Positions 23,328-30,322 of a stretch of DNA of 38,712 bases are shown here, in pieces (positions within the stretch are counted from its first letter, which is position 1; each line of letters begins with the position of its first letter). This DNA comes from JBCCGG01 sp039029395 (GTDB lineage: Bacteria; Pseudomonadota; Alphaproteobacteria; Kiloniellales; JAKSDN01): assembly GCA_039029395.1 (NCBI GenBank), contig JBCCGG010000055.1, positions 1 to 38,712 on the forward strand, written 5' to 3'. The notes below the pieces were generated by a model. That model saw only the letters and a list, made by a program, of their open reading frames with translations, did no database searches and was not told the origin of the DNA. Made by a program: the position numbers and the translations under genes.

Positions 23328-24113
23328 ATGCGCCGAGAGATCCAGATCTCCACCGCCGCCGCCCAGCTGCGCGATTTGGGCGTGGCGCCGGGCGACATTC
23401 TTCTGGTGCACGCCTCCTTTCGCGCCCTGCGGCCGGTCGCGCGCGGGCCGCTTGGGGTGATCGAGGCCCTGGGCCAGGCGCTTGGGCCAAGCGGCACACT
23501 GGTCATGCCGTCCTGGACCGGCGACGACGACACGCCCTTCGACCCGGCGACCAGCCCGGCAGCAGAAGATCTGGGCGCCTTAGCCTCGGTCTTTTGGCGC
23601 TTGCCCGGGGTGCTGAGAAGCCGCCACGCCTTTGCCTTCGCGGCGCGCGGTCCCGCGGCGGCGGAGATTCTGGCCGACCCCCTGCCCCTGCCGCCCCATC
23701 AGGTGGCCAGCCCGGCCGGCCGCCTGTGGCAGCGAGACGGAAGGATCTTGCTGCTCGGCGTCGACCACGACGCCAACACAAACTTGCATCTGGCCGAGCT
23801 CTTGGCCGGGGTGCCCTACCGCCAGGCCAAGCACATCACGGTCCGACGCCACGGCCGGCCGCTCCGCATCGACTATCTGGAGAACGATCACTGTTGCCAG
23901 CGCTTCAAGTGCGCGAACCCTTGGCTCGCCGCGCGCTGCCTGCAGCTTGAGGGGACGGTCGGCCACGCCCCAGCCAAGCTGATGCGCTCGCGCGACCTGG
24001 TTGAGACGGCGGTCGACCACCTGCAAAACGATCCGGTCGCGTTCCTCCATCCCCGCGGGACCGGTTGCCAGGATTGCGCCGAGGCCTGGCGCTCGGTGGC
24101 GCCCGGCGGATAG
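23328..24113 (+). CDS. AAC(3)-family N-acetyltransferase (Antibiotic_NAT fold)
   Basis: The 261-residue protein has the AAC(3)/YokD fold signatures: LGVAPGDILLVHASFRALRP at about 20-39, GPSGTLVMPSWTGDDDTPF, VLRSRHAFAFAARGPAA and LLLGVDHDANTNLHLAELLA. The histidine in RSRHAFAF and the aspartate/histidine in GVDHDANT are usual active-site positions. Family members acetylate aminoglycosides but many in environmental genomes are sugar or tailoring acetyltransferases. Adjacent manC suggests a cell-surface sugar role; antibiotic resistance cannot be claimed. Cysteine clusters (HCCQRFKC and GCQDC) near the end are noteworthy. ATG 23328 was chosen over 23238, which would overlap manC. Confidence 0.85.
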   Translation: MRREIQISTAAAQLRDLGVAPGDILLVHASFRALRPVARGPLGVIEALGQALGPSGTLVMPSWTGDDDTPFDPATSPAAEDLGALASVFWRLPGVLRSRHAFAFAARGPAAAEILADPLPLPPHQVASPAGRLWQRDGRILLLGVDHDANTNLHLAELLAGVPYRQAKHITVRRHGRPLRIDYLENDHCCQRFKCANPWLAARCLQLEGTVGHAPAKLMRSRDLVETAVDHLQNDPVAFLHPRGTGCQDCAEAWRSVAPGG

Positions 24114-24277
24114 CCGCCCGGAGGGTCGCAGGGCCACGCTCGCGCACCCGCCACAAACCTTGCGAAAGTTTCATTTGCCCGCCACGCGCCGGCAATCTCC
24201 GCCCCCCATGTCCTTGGTAGCCCCTCAGCGCAGGCGCGCACTCAACCCGAAGGGGCGGACAAGGAGGTGCACCGCAC

Positions 24278-24547
24278 ATGATCTACACCCTGCCGCACGA
24301 TCCCGACGTTTTGCAGGCCTATTGCAAAGCAGACCGCGAGCTGCCGCGCCGGCCATTCCCGGCCGCCACCAAGGATGGAGCGCCGCGCCAAGGCTGGCTC
24401 CAACGACTCAGGGCGCGCCGCCAGGAGGCCCGGGCGAAGGCCCAGGCCGAGGCCCGCGAAAGCTTCACCGAGGTCGCCGACCCCGAGGAGGCCGTCCTCA
24501 AGGCCAAGACCGACGCGCTGGTCCAAGCCGCCCGCTGGGGCTGCTAA
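24278..24547 (+). CDS. Small charged protein of unknown function
   Basis: AAGGAGG about 11 nt upstream gives this 89-residue ORF a strong ribosome binding site. It begins MIYTLPHDPDVLQAYCKADR, continues with a proline-rich patch, then a highly basic helix (QRLRARRQEARAKAQAEARE) and an acidic/alanine-rich end closing with Cys. No signal peptide or membrane helix is seen. I do not recognise it. It lies 50 bp before the first of the secreted four-cysteine paralogues and may be co-transcribed, but it shares no sequence with them. Confidence 0.6.
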   Translation: MIYTLPHDPDVLQAYCKADRELPRRPFPAATKDGAPRQGWLQRLRARRQEARAKAQAEARESFTEVADPEEAVLKAKTDALVQAARWGC

Positions 24548-24597
24548 TCAGCACCGCGACAGCCCACCGAAATCTCGAAACCGAAAGGATCACGACC

Positions 24598-25128
24598 ATG
24601 ACCAAGAAGATGAAGTCCCTCGGCATCGGCGCCGCCGCCTTTTTCGGCCTCGCGCTTTTGATCGAAGCAGGTACGCCCACGACCGCCCACGCGGCGGAGG
24701 CGACCCAGCAGATCCAGGGCCGCATCGTCAACGCGGCGGTCGATCGCGATTGCATCGAGCCGGACGGCAAGCGGATCTGCACCCACGAGATCAATGGCAT
24801 CGCCATAAGCGACCAGGGCGAGCTGATTGACCGCACCATCATCGGCAACATGTACGGCGGCCCCGCCGGCAGTGGCGAGCCTTCCGAGAACCGCGGCTAT
24901 GCGGTCTGGAAGTACCCCGATGGCTCGACCATGCTGATGAAATCCGAGGGCAAGGCGGAAACAAATGCCGACGGTCAGCGGGTCGTCAGCGGCACCAAGA
25001 CCTGCATCGAGGGCACCGGCCGCTTCGCCAACGCGGACTGCACGATCAACTGGCAGCACACGCCCGATAAGAACGGTCTACGGGTCGGCACCTATAGCGG
25101 CACGATCACGCCCGCGAGCCAGTCGTAA
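24598..25128 (+). CDS. Secreted four-cysteine repeat-family protein, copy 1
   Basis: This is the first of four full-length paralogues. It has 176 residues: a signal peptide (about 1-32, ending TTAHAA), then QQIQGRIVNAAVDRDCIEPD, ICTHEINGIAISDQGELIDR, YAVWKYPDGSTMLMKSEGKA and the core TCIEGTGRFANADCTINWQH. The end is GTYSGTITPASQS. There are four cysteines, in pairs separated by 8 and 10 residues, suitable for two disulfides in the periplasm. Mostly beta-strand composition and the GTGRFA turn recall small beta-barrels of the calycin/allene-oxide-cyclase kind; this is only an analogy. AAAGGA precedes the ATG. Confidence 0.75.
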   Translation: MTKKMKSLGIGAAAFFGLALLIEAGTPTTAHAAEATQQIQGRIVNAAVDRDCIEPDGKRICTHEINGIAISDQGELIDRTIIGNMYGGPAGSGEPSENRGYAVWKYPDGSTMLMKSEGKAETNADGQRVVSGTKTCIEGTGRFANADCTINWQHTPDKNGLRVGTYSGTITPASQS

Positions 25129-25155
25129 GCCAAGACCGATCAAACGCGCAGCAAC

Positions 25156-25184
25156 GAGCCACGCGCCCAAGTGCAGCGTGGCTC
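25156..25184. terminator. Perfect 9-bp hairpin between copies 1 and 2
   Basis: gagccacgc (25156-25164) pairs exactly with gcgtggctc (25176-25184) around an 11-nt loop. It starts 28 nt after the copy 1 stop. No T-run follows. It may stop or process the transcript between copies. Confidence 0.45.
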
Positions 25185-25207
25185 CGCGCCAAGACACTAG
25201 CCAAAGC

Positions 25208-25225
25208 CGCGCCCCCATGGGCGCG
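25208..25225. terminator. Second hairpin between copies 1 and 2
   Basis: cgcgccc (25208-25214) pairs with gggcgcg (25219-25225) around a 4-nt loop. It lies just before the AAGGAG ribosome binding site of copy 2, so it may influence translation rather than termination. Confidence 0.35.
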
Positions 25226-25250
25226 CATGGAAGGGTGAAGGAGTTCGGCC

Positions 25251-25790
25251 ATGACCACATTTTCCAAGGCGCTCGGCATCGGCGCCGCCGTCTTCGGCCT
25301 GGCCTTGCTGATAGAGTCCGGTCTTCCCACCGCCGCCCTCGCGGCCGGCCAATCGCCGACGGGTGCCCAACAGATTCAAGGTCGCGTCGTCCACGCATCC
25401 ATGGACCGGGACTGCGTCGAGAACGCGGCACCGGCGCTCTGCCGCTACCAGATCGATGGTATCGGCATCAGCGACCGGGGTGAGTTGATCGACCTCTCGA
25501 TCGTCGGCACCGAGTATGGTGACGCGGAGAAGCCCGGCGAGATCGCGCCCAACAGCAGCCTCGCGGTTTGGCACTACCCCGACGGCTCGTCCATGGTGCT
25601 GAAGTCCGAGGGCAAGGGCATGGTCGCGGATAATGGCCAGCACGGCTTTTCTGGCAGCCAGGTCTGCGTCGATGGCAGCGGCCGCTTCGCCGACGTCGAC
25701 TGCACGATCCACTGGCAGCACGCGGTCCAGCCCAATGGCCTCTACGTTGGCAGTTACATCGGCACGGTGACGCCGAAGGCCCAGTCGTAA
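25251..25790 (+). CDS. Secreted four-cysteine repeat-family protein, copy 2
   Basis: The 179-residue protein keeps the family layout. A signal peptide of about 31 residues (FGLALLIESGLPTAALAA) is followed by QQIQGRVVHASMDRDC, eight residues to the second Cys, IDGIGISDRGELIDLSIVG, LAVWHYPDGSSMVLKSEGKG, the core VCVDGSGRFADVDCTIHWQH and GSYIGTVTPKAQS. Its signal peptide is close to copy 1 (LALLIE-SG/AG). The first Cys pair loop (VENAAPAL) differs most. AAGGAG lies 8 nt before the ATG. It has two hairpins upstream, so it may have its own control. Function is unknown. Confidence 0.75.
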   Translation: MTTFSKALGIGAAVFGLALLIESGLPTAALAAGQSPTGAQQIQGRVVHASMDRDCVENAAPALCRYQIDGIGISDRGELIDLSIVGTEYGDAEKPGEIAPNSSLAVWHYPDGSSMVLKSEGKGMVADNGQHGFSGSQVCVDGSGRFADVDCTIHWQHAVQPNGLYVGSYIGTVTPKAQS

Positions 25791-25914
25791 ACGCCCCAGG
25801 TCTGCCAAAGAATCCTCGTTCGACAGCCTGTTCGCGCGGCCCATCGCCGAGCGCAGTTTTGAAGCGCTCCGAATTCTTACCAAACCGTCATGTGCCATCC
25901 AGATGGCGGCAATC

Positions 25915-25933
25915 TTGAGATCCCATATCTCAA
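25915..25933. promoter_or_regulatory. Perfect dyad upstream of copy 3
   Basis: ttgagat (25915-25921) and atctcaa (25927-25933) form a perfect 7-bp inverted repeat with a 5-nt centre, 37 bp before the copy 3 ATG. A second small dyad, gccatc/gatggc, is at about 25894-25907. Either an operator or an RNA hairpin is possible. The 179-bp gap 25791-25969 is the longest in the array, so a promoter here is plausible. Confidence 0.35.
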
Positions 25934-25969
25934 TCATCCCCTTACGACCACTTTGACCGGGAGGTATCG

Positions 25970-26533
25970 ATGAACCAGAGAGTGTCCTTTAGAAGGCGTG
26001 GTTTCGCTGCCTCATCCGTTGCTGCCTTGACCGGTCTGGCACTCTTGATTCAGCCCGGTTTGATGTCCAGCGCCGCCGCACAGGGCGGCATGGAGTCCCC
26101 GGCGACGGTCCAGCAGATCCAGGGCCGATTGGTCAACCAGACGGTCGACAAGGACTGCATCGGACAGGACGGCACGCGGGTTTGCGCCGTCGACATCACC
26201 GGCTACGCCATTAGCAACGATGGCGAGCGGATCGATCGACGCATCGTCGCCAGCGCGCTCGGCTCGGCACGGGAGCCCGGAGATTTGGCGCCCAACCGAA
26301 GCTACGCCATTTGGACCTATCCCGACGGCTCGACCATGCTGACGCGCTCCCAGGGCGCGAGCACGGTCAAAGCCGACGGCCAGCGGATCACCAGTGGCGT
26401 CGAAACCTGTGTCGCGGGCACCGGTCGCTTCGCGGACGTGGACTGCACCATCGACTGGCAGCACACGCCCCAGCCTGACGGCCTCTACGCCGGCACCTAC
26501 AGCGGCACCATGACGCCGAAGACGCCGTCCTAA
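25970..26533 (+). CDS. Secreted four-cysteine repeat-family protein, copy 3
   Basis: The 187-residue protein has a longer N-terminus with a Tat-like RRRGF (FRRRGFAASSVAALTGLALL) before the signal cleavage near SSAAAQ. Then come QQIQGRLVNQTVDKDC, VCAVDITGYAISNDGERIDR, YAIWTYPDGSTMLTRSQGAS, the core TCVAGTGRFADVDCTIDWQH, and GTYSGTMTPKTPS. Cysteine spacing matches copies 1 and 2. GGGAGG precedes the ATG. The gap before it (25791-25969) contains a dyad. Whether the RR pair directs Tat export or is only the positive n-region of a Sec signal is not decided. Confidence 0.75.
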   Translation: MNQRVSFRRRGFAASSVAALTGLALLIQPGLMSSAAAQGGMESPATVQQIQGRLVNQTVDKDCIGQDGTRVCAVDITGYAISNDGERIDRRIVASALGSAREPGDLAPNRSYAIWTYPDGSTMLTRSQGASTVKADGQRITSGVETCVAGTGRFADVDCTIDWQHTPQPDGLYAGTYSGTMTPKTPS

Positions 26534-26578
26534 GCCTAATCCCCAGCAACCCCTGAGAAGACCAGTATGGAGGGTCCC

Positions 26579-27088
26579 ATGAGAAAGCGTTCCGTTGTAG
26601 CCATCTCCGTCATCGCCGTAGCCGCTCTGGTCGTGGCCCTCGCGCCTTCCGCGGACGAGGTGACCACGCCGGCCAATGTGCACGGCCAGCTGGTCCACCT
26701 GACCCAAACCCAGGACTGCACCGATGGTGATCAGACCTGTGCGCGCGATCTGACCGCAATCGCCATCAGCGAGAGTGGCGAGCGCATCGAAGGACGCTTC
26801 TACGGCACGGCCCAAGCCGCCGAGGCGGGCACGGACCAGGTTAGCCCGTCCTGGGGCTACACCCACTGGACCTACCCGGACGGCTCGACCATCGTGGCGC
26901 GTTCCGAAGACGCGACGAAGATCGACCGAGCCGGCAATCAAATGGTTGCGGGCCAGCAGACCTGCATTTTCGGCACCGGCCGCTTCGCCGATGTGGACTG
27001 CACCATTGACTGGTCCCACACGGCCCAGCCCCAGGGGCTGTTCCCCGGCGCCTACAAGGTCACCTTCACGCCCAAAGCCACGCTTTAG
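26579..27088 (+). CDS. Secreted four-cysteine repeat-family protein, copy 4 (divergent)
   Basis: The 169-residue protein is the most divergent full-length copy. Its signal segment (RKRSVVAISVIAVAALVVAL) is unrelated to the LALLI-type signals of the other copies and lacks a clear Ala-X-Ala site. The mature part keeps the pattern: VHGQLVHLTQTQDC, six (not eight) residues to the second Cys, LTAIAISESGERIEGRFYG, YTHWTYPDGSTIVARSE, and the unchanged core TCIFGTGRFADVDCTIDWSH. I chose ATG 26579 because GGAGG (26569-26573) precedes it; ATG 26567 overlaps that site. It follows copy 3 by 45 bp, so the two are probably co-transcribed. Confidence 0.75.
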   Translation: MRKRSVVAISVIAVAALVVALAPSADEVTTPANVHGQLVHLTQTQDCTDGDQTCARDLTAIAISESGERIEGRFYGTAQAAEAGTDQVSPSWGYTHWTYPDGSTIVARSEDATKIDRAGNQMVAGQQTCIFGTGRFADVDCTIDWSHTAQPQGLFPGAYKVTFTPKATL

Positions 27089-27179
27089 GGAAAACCATCG
27101 GACCGCGCGTCCCAGGCTCGGGCGCGCGGCTACCTTCCAGCCCGCCAATCTCGATGACCCAAGTATAGGAGCGACTGCC

Positions 27180-27365
27180 ATGAAGAACCGCAAACTCGCC
27201 CCCAGCGCCATCTGCGCCTTGGCCGCTTTGGGCCTGCTCGCCCAATCGGGCGTCAGCGTCAACGCGCTGGCCTCCCAAAGCGTCGAGCAGCGTCAGGCCA
27301 TCAAGGCCCGCATGATCGAGTTGTCTCGCGAGGTTGACGACACGAGCGCGCCAAAGTTGACCTAA
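27180..27365 (+). CDS. Short secreted protein, probably a truncated fifth family copy
   Basis: ATG 27180 is preceded by TAGGAG and opens a 61-residue frame. Its signal-like segment ALGLLAQSGVSVNALAS lines up with LALLIESGLPTAALAA of the other copies. The next stretch, QAIKARMIELSREVDD, resembles QQIQGRIVNAAVDRDC. It then ends APKLT with no cysteine or core motif. The frame stops 10 bp before the convergent oxidase gene. It looks like a copy whose 3' part was lost, or an independently kept small peptide. Expression is not known. Confidence 0.5.
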   Translation: MKNRKLAPSAICALAALGLLAQSGVSVNALASQSVEQRQAIKARMIELSREVDDTSAPKLT

Positions 27366-27375
27366 AAAGCTGGGC

Positions 27376-28455
27376 TCAAGCGCCTGCGAAGCGGGTCGGG
27401 CGGAAAGGCGCGAGTGGGGCCGCGTCCAGGCCGTCGAGGATCTCGGCGGCGGCCAGGCGGCCGACGATTGGCGCCAGTGTGATACCGCTGTGCATGACCG
27501 CCAGGTAAAGCCCGGCCGGCGCCCCCGCGAATCCAACCGCCGGAAAGCCGTCACGTGGTGTCGGCCGAAGCGCGGTCGAGACCGATTCTAGTTTCAGCGA
27601 CTCTGCGCCGGCAAGCCGGTCCTTCAGGCCTGCCAAGAGGCGCTCGCCCTCGGCCCAAGGATCGTTCGGCACCGGTCCGCCGCCGAAATCCCTTCCGGCA
27701 ACGATGCGGCCGTCCGGATCCTGTTTCATGTGCAGACTGGGTGACAGCACAACCCGGTGCAAGAGAGGCGCCGCCGGCGCCGTGTGAATCAAGAGGCCCG
27801 GCGGGTTGACCATGGGCAGGGCAACGCCTGCTTGGGCCGCCAGGGATTCGCTCGCGACCCCGGCGGCGAGCACAACCCGATCCGCCGCGAGCCCGCCATT
27901 GTCGGTTGCCAGTCCGACGACCCGCCCCGCCTCGACCGAAAGACCGTTTACCGCCGTGCCACTCCTGAGCGTTGCGCCCAAGCTTTGCGCCTTCGTGAGC
28001 AGGTGGCGGGTCATCTCGACCGGTTCGACCGAGCCCTCGACCTCGGCGAAGACCGCGCGCGCCGGAGGTTGCTTGAGCGCCGGCTCGAGCGCTTGGAGCC
28101 GGGCCCCGTCAATTTCGTGGATCGGGTAGCCGAGCGCGGCCAGCGCGGCGCTCTCGGCGGACAGCTCGTCCCAGTCCTCACGCCACTCCACGCGGCCGGA
28201 GCTGTTGATCGGAAGGCCGGTCTCCCTGGCCAAACGGCCATACTCGAAGAGGCTCTGCAGGCGCAGACGATAGTAAGAGTCCTGGCCGTGGCTGGCCGCA
28301 GCGTTGAACCAGGCGAAGGAGCCGGCGGTCGCCTCTTGATCGGGCTCGGCGCGCTCCAGAAGGGTGACCGCGGCCCCGCGCCGGGCCAGATGATAGGCGA
28401 CCACCGCGCCGATCACACCGGCGCCGACGATGGCGATGTGCTTGGGCGCTGTCAT
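27376..28455 (-). CDS. DAO-family FAD-dependent oxidoreductase (D-amino acid / glycine oxidase type)
   Basis: The 359-residue flavoprotein begins with the dinucleotide motif VGAGVIGAVVAYHLARRG (GxGxxG at 11-16) and an acidic residue at the end of strand 2 (LLERAE). The central part is a DAO-type substrate domain (SSGRVEWREDWDELSAESAA, GSVEPVEMTRHLL). The C-terminus has STALRPTPRDGFPAVGF, AGLYLAVMHSGITLAPIVGRL, the usual second FAD segment. It would oxidise an amino or imino acid; the substrate is unknown. It is 7 bp downstream of the NicO gene and probably the third gene of that operon, although a functional link to metal transport is not obvious. Confidence 0.88.
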   Translation of the reverse strand: MTAPKHIAIVGAGVIGAVVAYHLARRGAAVTLLERAEPDQEATAGSFAWFNAAASHGQDSYYRLRLQSLFEYGRLARETGLPINSSGRVEWREDWDELSAESAALAALGYPIHEIDGARLQALEPALKQPPARAVFAEVEGSVEPVEMTRHLLTKAQSLGATLRSGTAVNGLSVEAGRVVGLATDNGGLAADRVVLAAGVASESLAAQAGVALPMVNPPGLLIHTAPAAPLLHRVVLSPSLHMKQDPDGRIVAGRDFGGGPVPNDPWAEGERLLAGLKDRLAGAESLKLESVSTALRPTPRDGFPAVGFAGAPAGLYLAVMHSGITLAPIVGRLAAAEILDGLDAAPLAPFRPTRFAGA

Positions 28456-28462
28456 CGCCTCG

Positions 28463-29425
28463 TCACAACAAAGGATGGCCGGGGCCGAGCGAGCCCAGGA
28501 AAAGGCTGAGGCCCAGGGTCATAATAGCGAGCCCGCCGAGCACCGCGACCCCTTGTCCGAAGAGCGCCATGCGGCCGGCCTCGGCCCGCACCAAGGAGGC
28601 CGCCAGGCGCCGGGAGGAAACCGCGAGCAAGGCGAGCAGCGAGACCGTCAGCGCGGTGCCGAGCGACATGGCCAACACGGCGGCGATGCCGGCCAGGCGC
28701 AGGCCGACCGCCTCGGCGAAGATCAGCACCAGCACTGCGCCGCTGCACGGCCGGATGCCGATCGAGAGCACGATGCCGGCCGCGCCCCGCCAGCTCAGGG
28801 GCCGCTGCAGCTGGTCTGGGCTGGGCACGTGGTTGTGGGCGCAGGCACCACGATCGCGATCGGCCGGACCGCTCACTGGCCGGCGGCGCCACAACGCTCG
28901 GACGCCGCGCCAGGTGAGCCAGGCGCCGAGCAGGGCGATCAGGCCGAAGCTCAGGCTTTCCAGAGGACCGACCGCGGACTGGGCGTCGCGGCGGGCAAAG
29001 CCGAGCAGCACGACCAGGAGCTCGACTAGGGCTATCGCGGTTAGGCCCTGAACCAGGGCGGCGGCCGAGGCGAGCCAGATGCCGCGCTTGATGGCGCTTT
29101 CGTGAGACAGAAGGTAGGCCGAGATCACCGCTTTGCCGTGGCCTGGCCCGGCGGCATGGAAGACGCCATAGAGGAAGCTGAGCAGGATCAGGGACCAGAC
29201 GGCGACGGGTGAGCCTTCATTCTTAAGAGTGCGAATCGCACCTGCCAGTTGCCGGTGTAGGTCCCGTTGCTGGTCCCGCACCAAGGCAAGCCAGCGTTGC
29301 CACAAACTGGGCGCCTCGATCGACGCCGCCGCCTGGGGCTGGTCGAGCGGCGCGCTCTCCTGGGCCGCGGCGGGCGCCGCAACCAATAGAGCGAAGAGCG
29401 TTAGGACGACCGCGAAGAGCTTCAT
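28463..29425 (-). CDS. NicO/RcnA-like nickel/cobalt transporter
   Basis: The 320-residue protein has a signal-like first helix and about six further membrane helices. It shows the NicO family marks FLYGVFHAAGPGHGKAVI (GPGHGK around residue 95) and IGIRPCSGAVLVLIFAEAVG. A cytosolic or periplasmic loop, DRDRGACAHNHVPSPDQ, carries two histidines and one cysteine. The family moves Ni or Co (RcnA exports, NicO/HupE-like members import). Direction cannot be read here. Its ATG overlaps the stop of the DUF1007 gene by 4 nt, a strong sign of coupled synthesis. Confidence 0.88.
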   Translation of the reverse strand: MKLFAVVLTLFALLVAAPAAAQESAPLDQPQAAASIEAPSLWQRWLALVRDQQRDLHRQLAGAIRTLKNEGSPVAVWSLILLSFLYGVFHAAGPGHGKAVISAYLLSHESAIKRGIWLASAAALVQGLTAIALVELLVVLLGFARRDAQSAVGPLESLSFGLIALLGAWLTWRGVRALWRRRPVSGPADRDRGACAHNHVPSPDQLQRPLSWRGAAGIVLSIGIRPCSGAVLVLIFAEAVGLRLAGIAAVLAMSLGTALTVSLLALLAVSSRRLAASLVRAEAGRMALFGQGVAVLGGLAIMTLGLSLFLGSLGPGHPLL

Positions 29426-30117
29426 TCGGCGCCGGGTGGACAGGTGATCACAACCCGCTCGGCGAAGTAGTTGCCAAGCCAGTCGCCGACGCTCTCGGTC
29501 TGGTCCAAAGAGGCCGCCAAGCTAACCGTCTCCAGATCCGGGGTGGGCTTAATCAGCTCGTGGCCGCAGCTGGCCGGCGCCGCGCCCTCGAAGACAACCG
29601 GATCCTCCTCCACGTGGAGGATTTCGATGTAGTAGGTTGGATCGTAGACCGAATAGGTCAGGCGCGAGTCGCCAAGCTCGAGCGGCTCGGCGAGCGGCAA
29701 GGTAAAGACCAGCACCAAGCGGTCCTCCCAGACGAAGGACTCGTACTCGGTGACCGGCAGGGTCTCCGCGGGCTGGCCGTCCAGCGTCAGCTTGGTGAAG
29801 TAGTCGTAGTCCGCCAGGCTGGTGACGTTCAGCTCGGCGAGACTGCGCAGCGCCTGAGGCGTCGGCCGGCCCTCGCCGTCGGTCTCCAGGCCGTCGAGCG
29901 CGAAGATGGTATAGAACTCGTCGAACAGCCAATTGACCCGCAAGCCCGTGGCCTGCCCCGCCTCGTTGAACAGCAGTGCGCCGCGCAGGTCGATCCAGGC
30001 GTGGGGGTGAGCGCGCACCGGGAGCGCGGCAAAGAGGGTCGCCAGGCCCAGGGCCAAAGCTGTCAAGAAGATCGAACCTAGGGTGCCAGGAGGTTGATAT
30101 CTTTTCATTTTTCTCAT
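29422..30117 (-). CDS. DUF1007-family periplasmic protein, partner of NicO transporter
   Basis: The 231-residue protein has a signal peptide (about 1-32, ending PVRA) and starts the mature part with HPHAWIDLRGALLFNEAG, the HPHxWI motif that marks DUF1007 and could bind metal at the new N-terminus. Further marks are GLRVNWLFDEFYTIF, ELNVTSLADYDYFTKL, LTYSVYDPTYYIEI and ITCPPG at the end. Many DUF1007 genes sit directly before NicO genes, as here. I chose ATG 30117; ATG 30108 is also possible. Its leader region 30118-30322 is shared with the divergent solute-binding protein gene. A perfect 16-bp palindrome at 29606-29621 is in the coding region. Confidence 0.88.
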   Translation of the reverse strand: MRKMKRYQPPGTLGSIFLTALALGLATLFAALPVRAHPHAWIDLRGALLFNEAGQATGLRVNWLFDEFYTIFALDGLETDGEGRPTPQALRSLAELNVTSLADYDYFTKLTLDGQPAETLPVTEYESFVWEDRLVLVFTLPLAEPLELGDSRLTYSVYDPTYYIEILHVEEDPVVFEGAAPASCGHELIKPTPDLETVSLAASLDQTESVGDWLGNYFAERVVITCPPGAE

Positions 30118-30322
30118 CGACGGTCGTCCCTTAGACTGTCCCTCGAAGCCCTCCCCTAGGCCCCTTTTACTCCTTGGCGCTGTCCGGTGCAAACCCACTC
30201 CACACAATCTTCCGTTGGCCCTTGAGCCGCGCCGACGACGGGGTCAAAATCGCCCCGGCGCGTGCAAGGGGGCCGCCGCCGGAACAACGACCAGCAGCCG
30301 AGCGACACAGAGGCGCGAAACC

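Noticed and set aside
23328..24113. Aminoglycoside resistance gene
   Set aside because: The fold fits AAC(3), but the family is broad and the neighbour is manC; resistance cannot be concluded from sequence.
29606..29621. Perfect 16-bp palindrome tcctccacgtggagga
   Set aside because: It lies inside the DUF1007 coding region where it encodes conserved-looking residues (EILHVEED); chance is the simpler reading.
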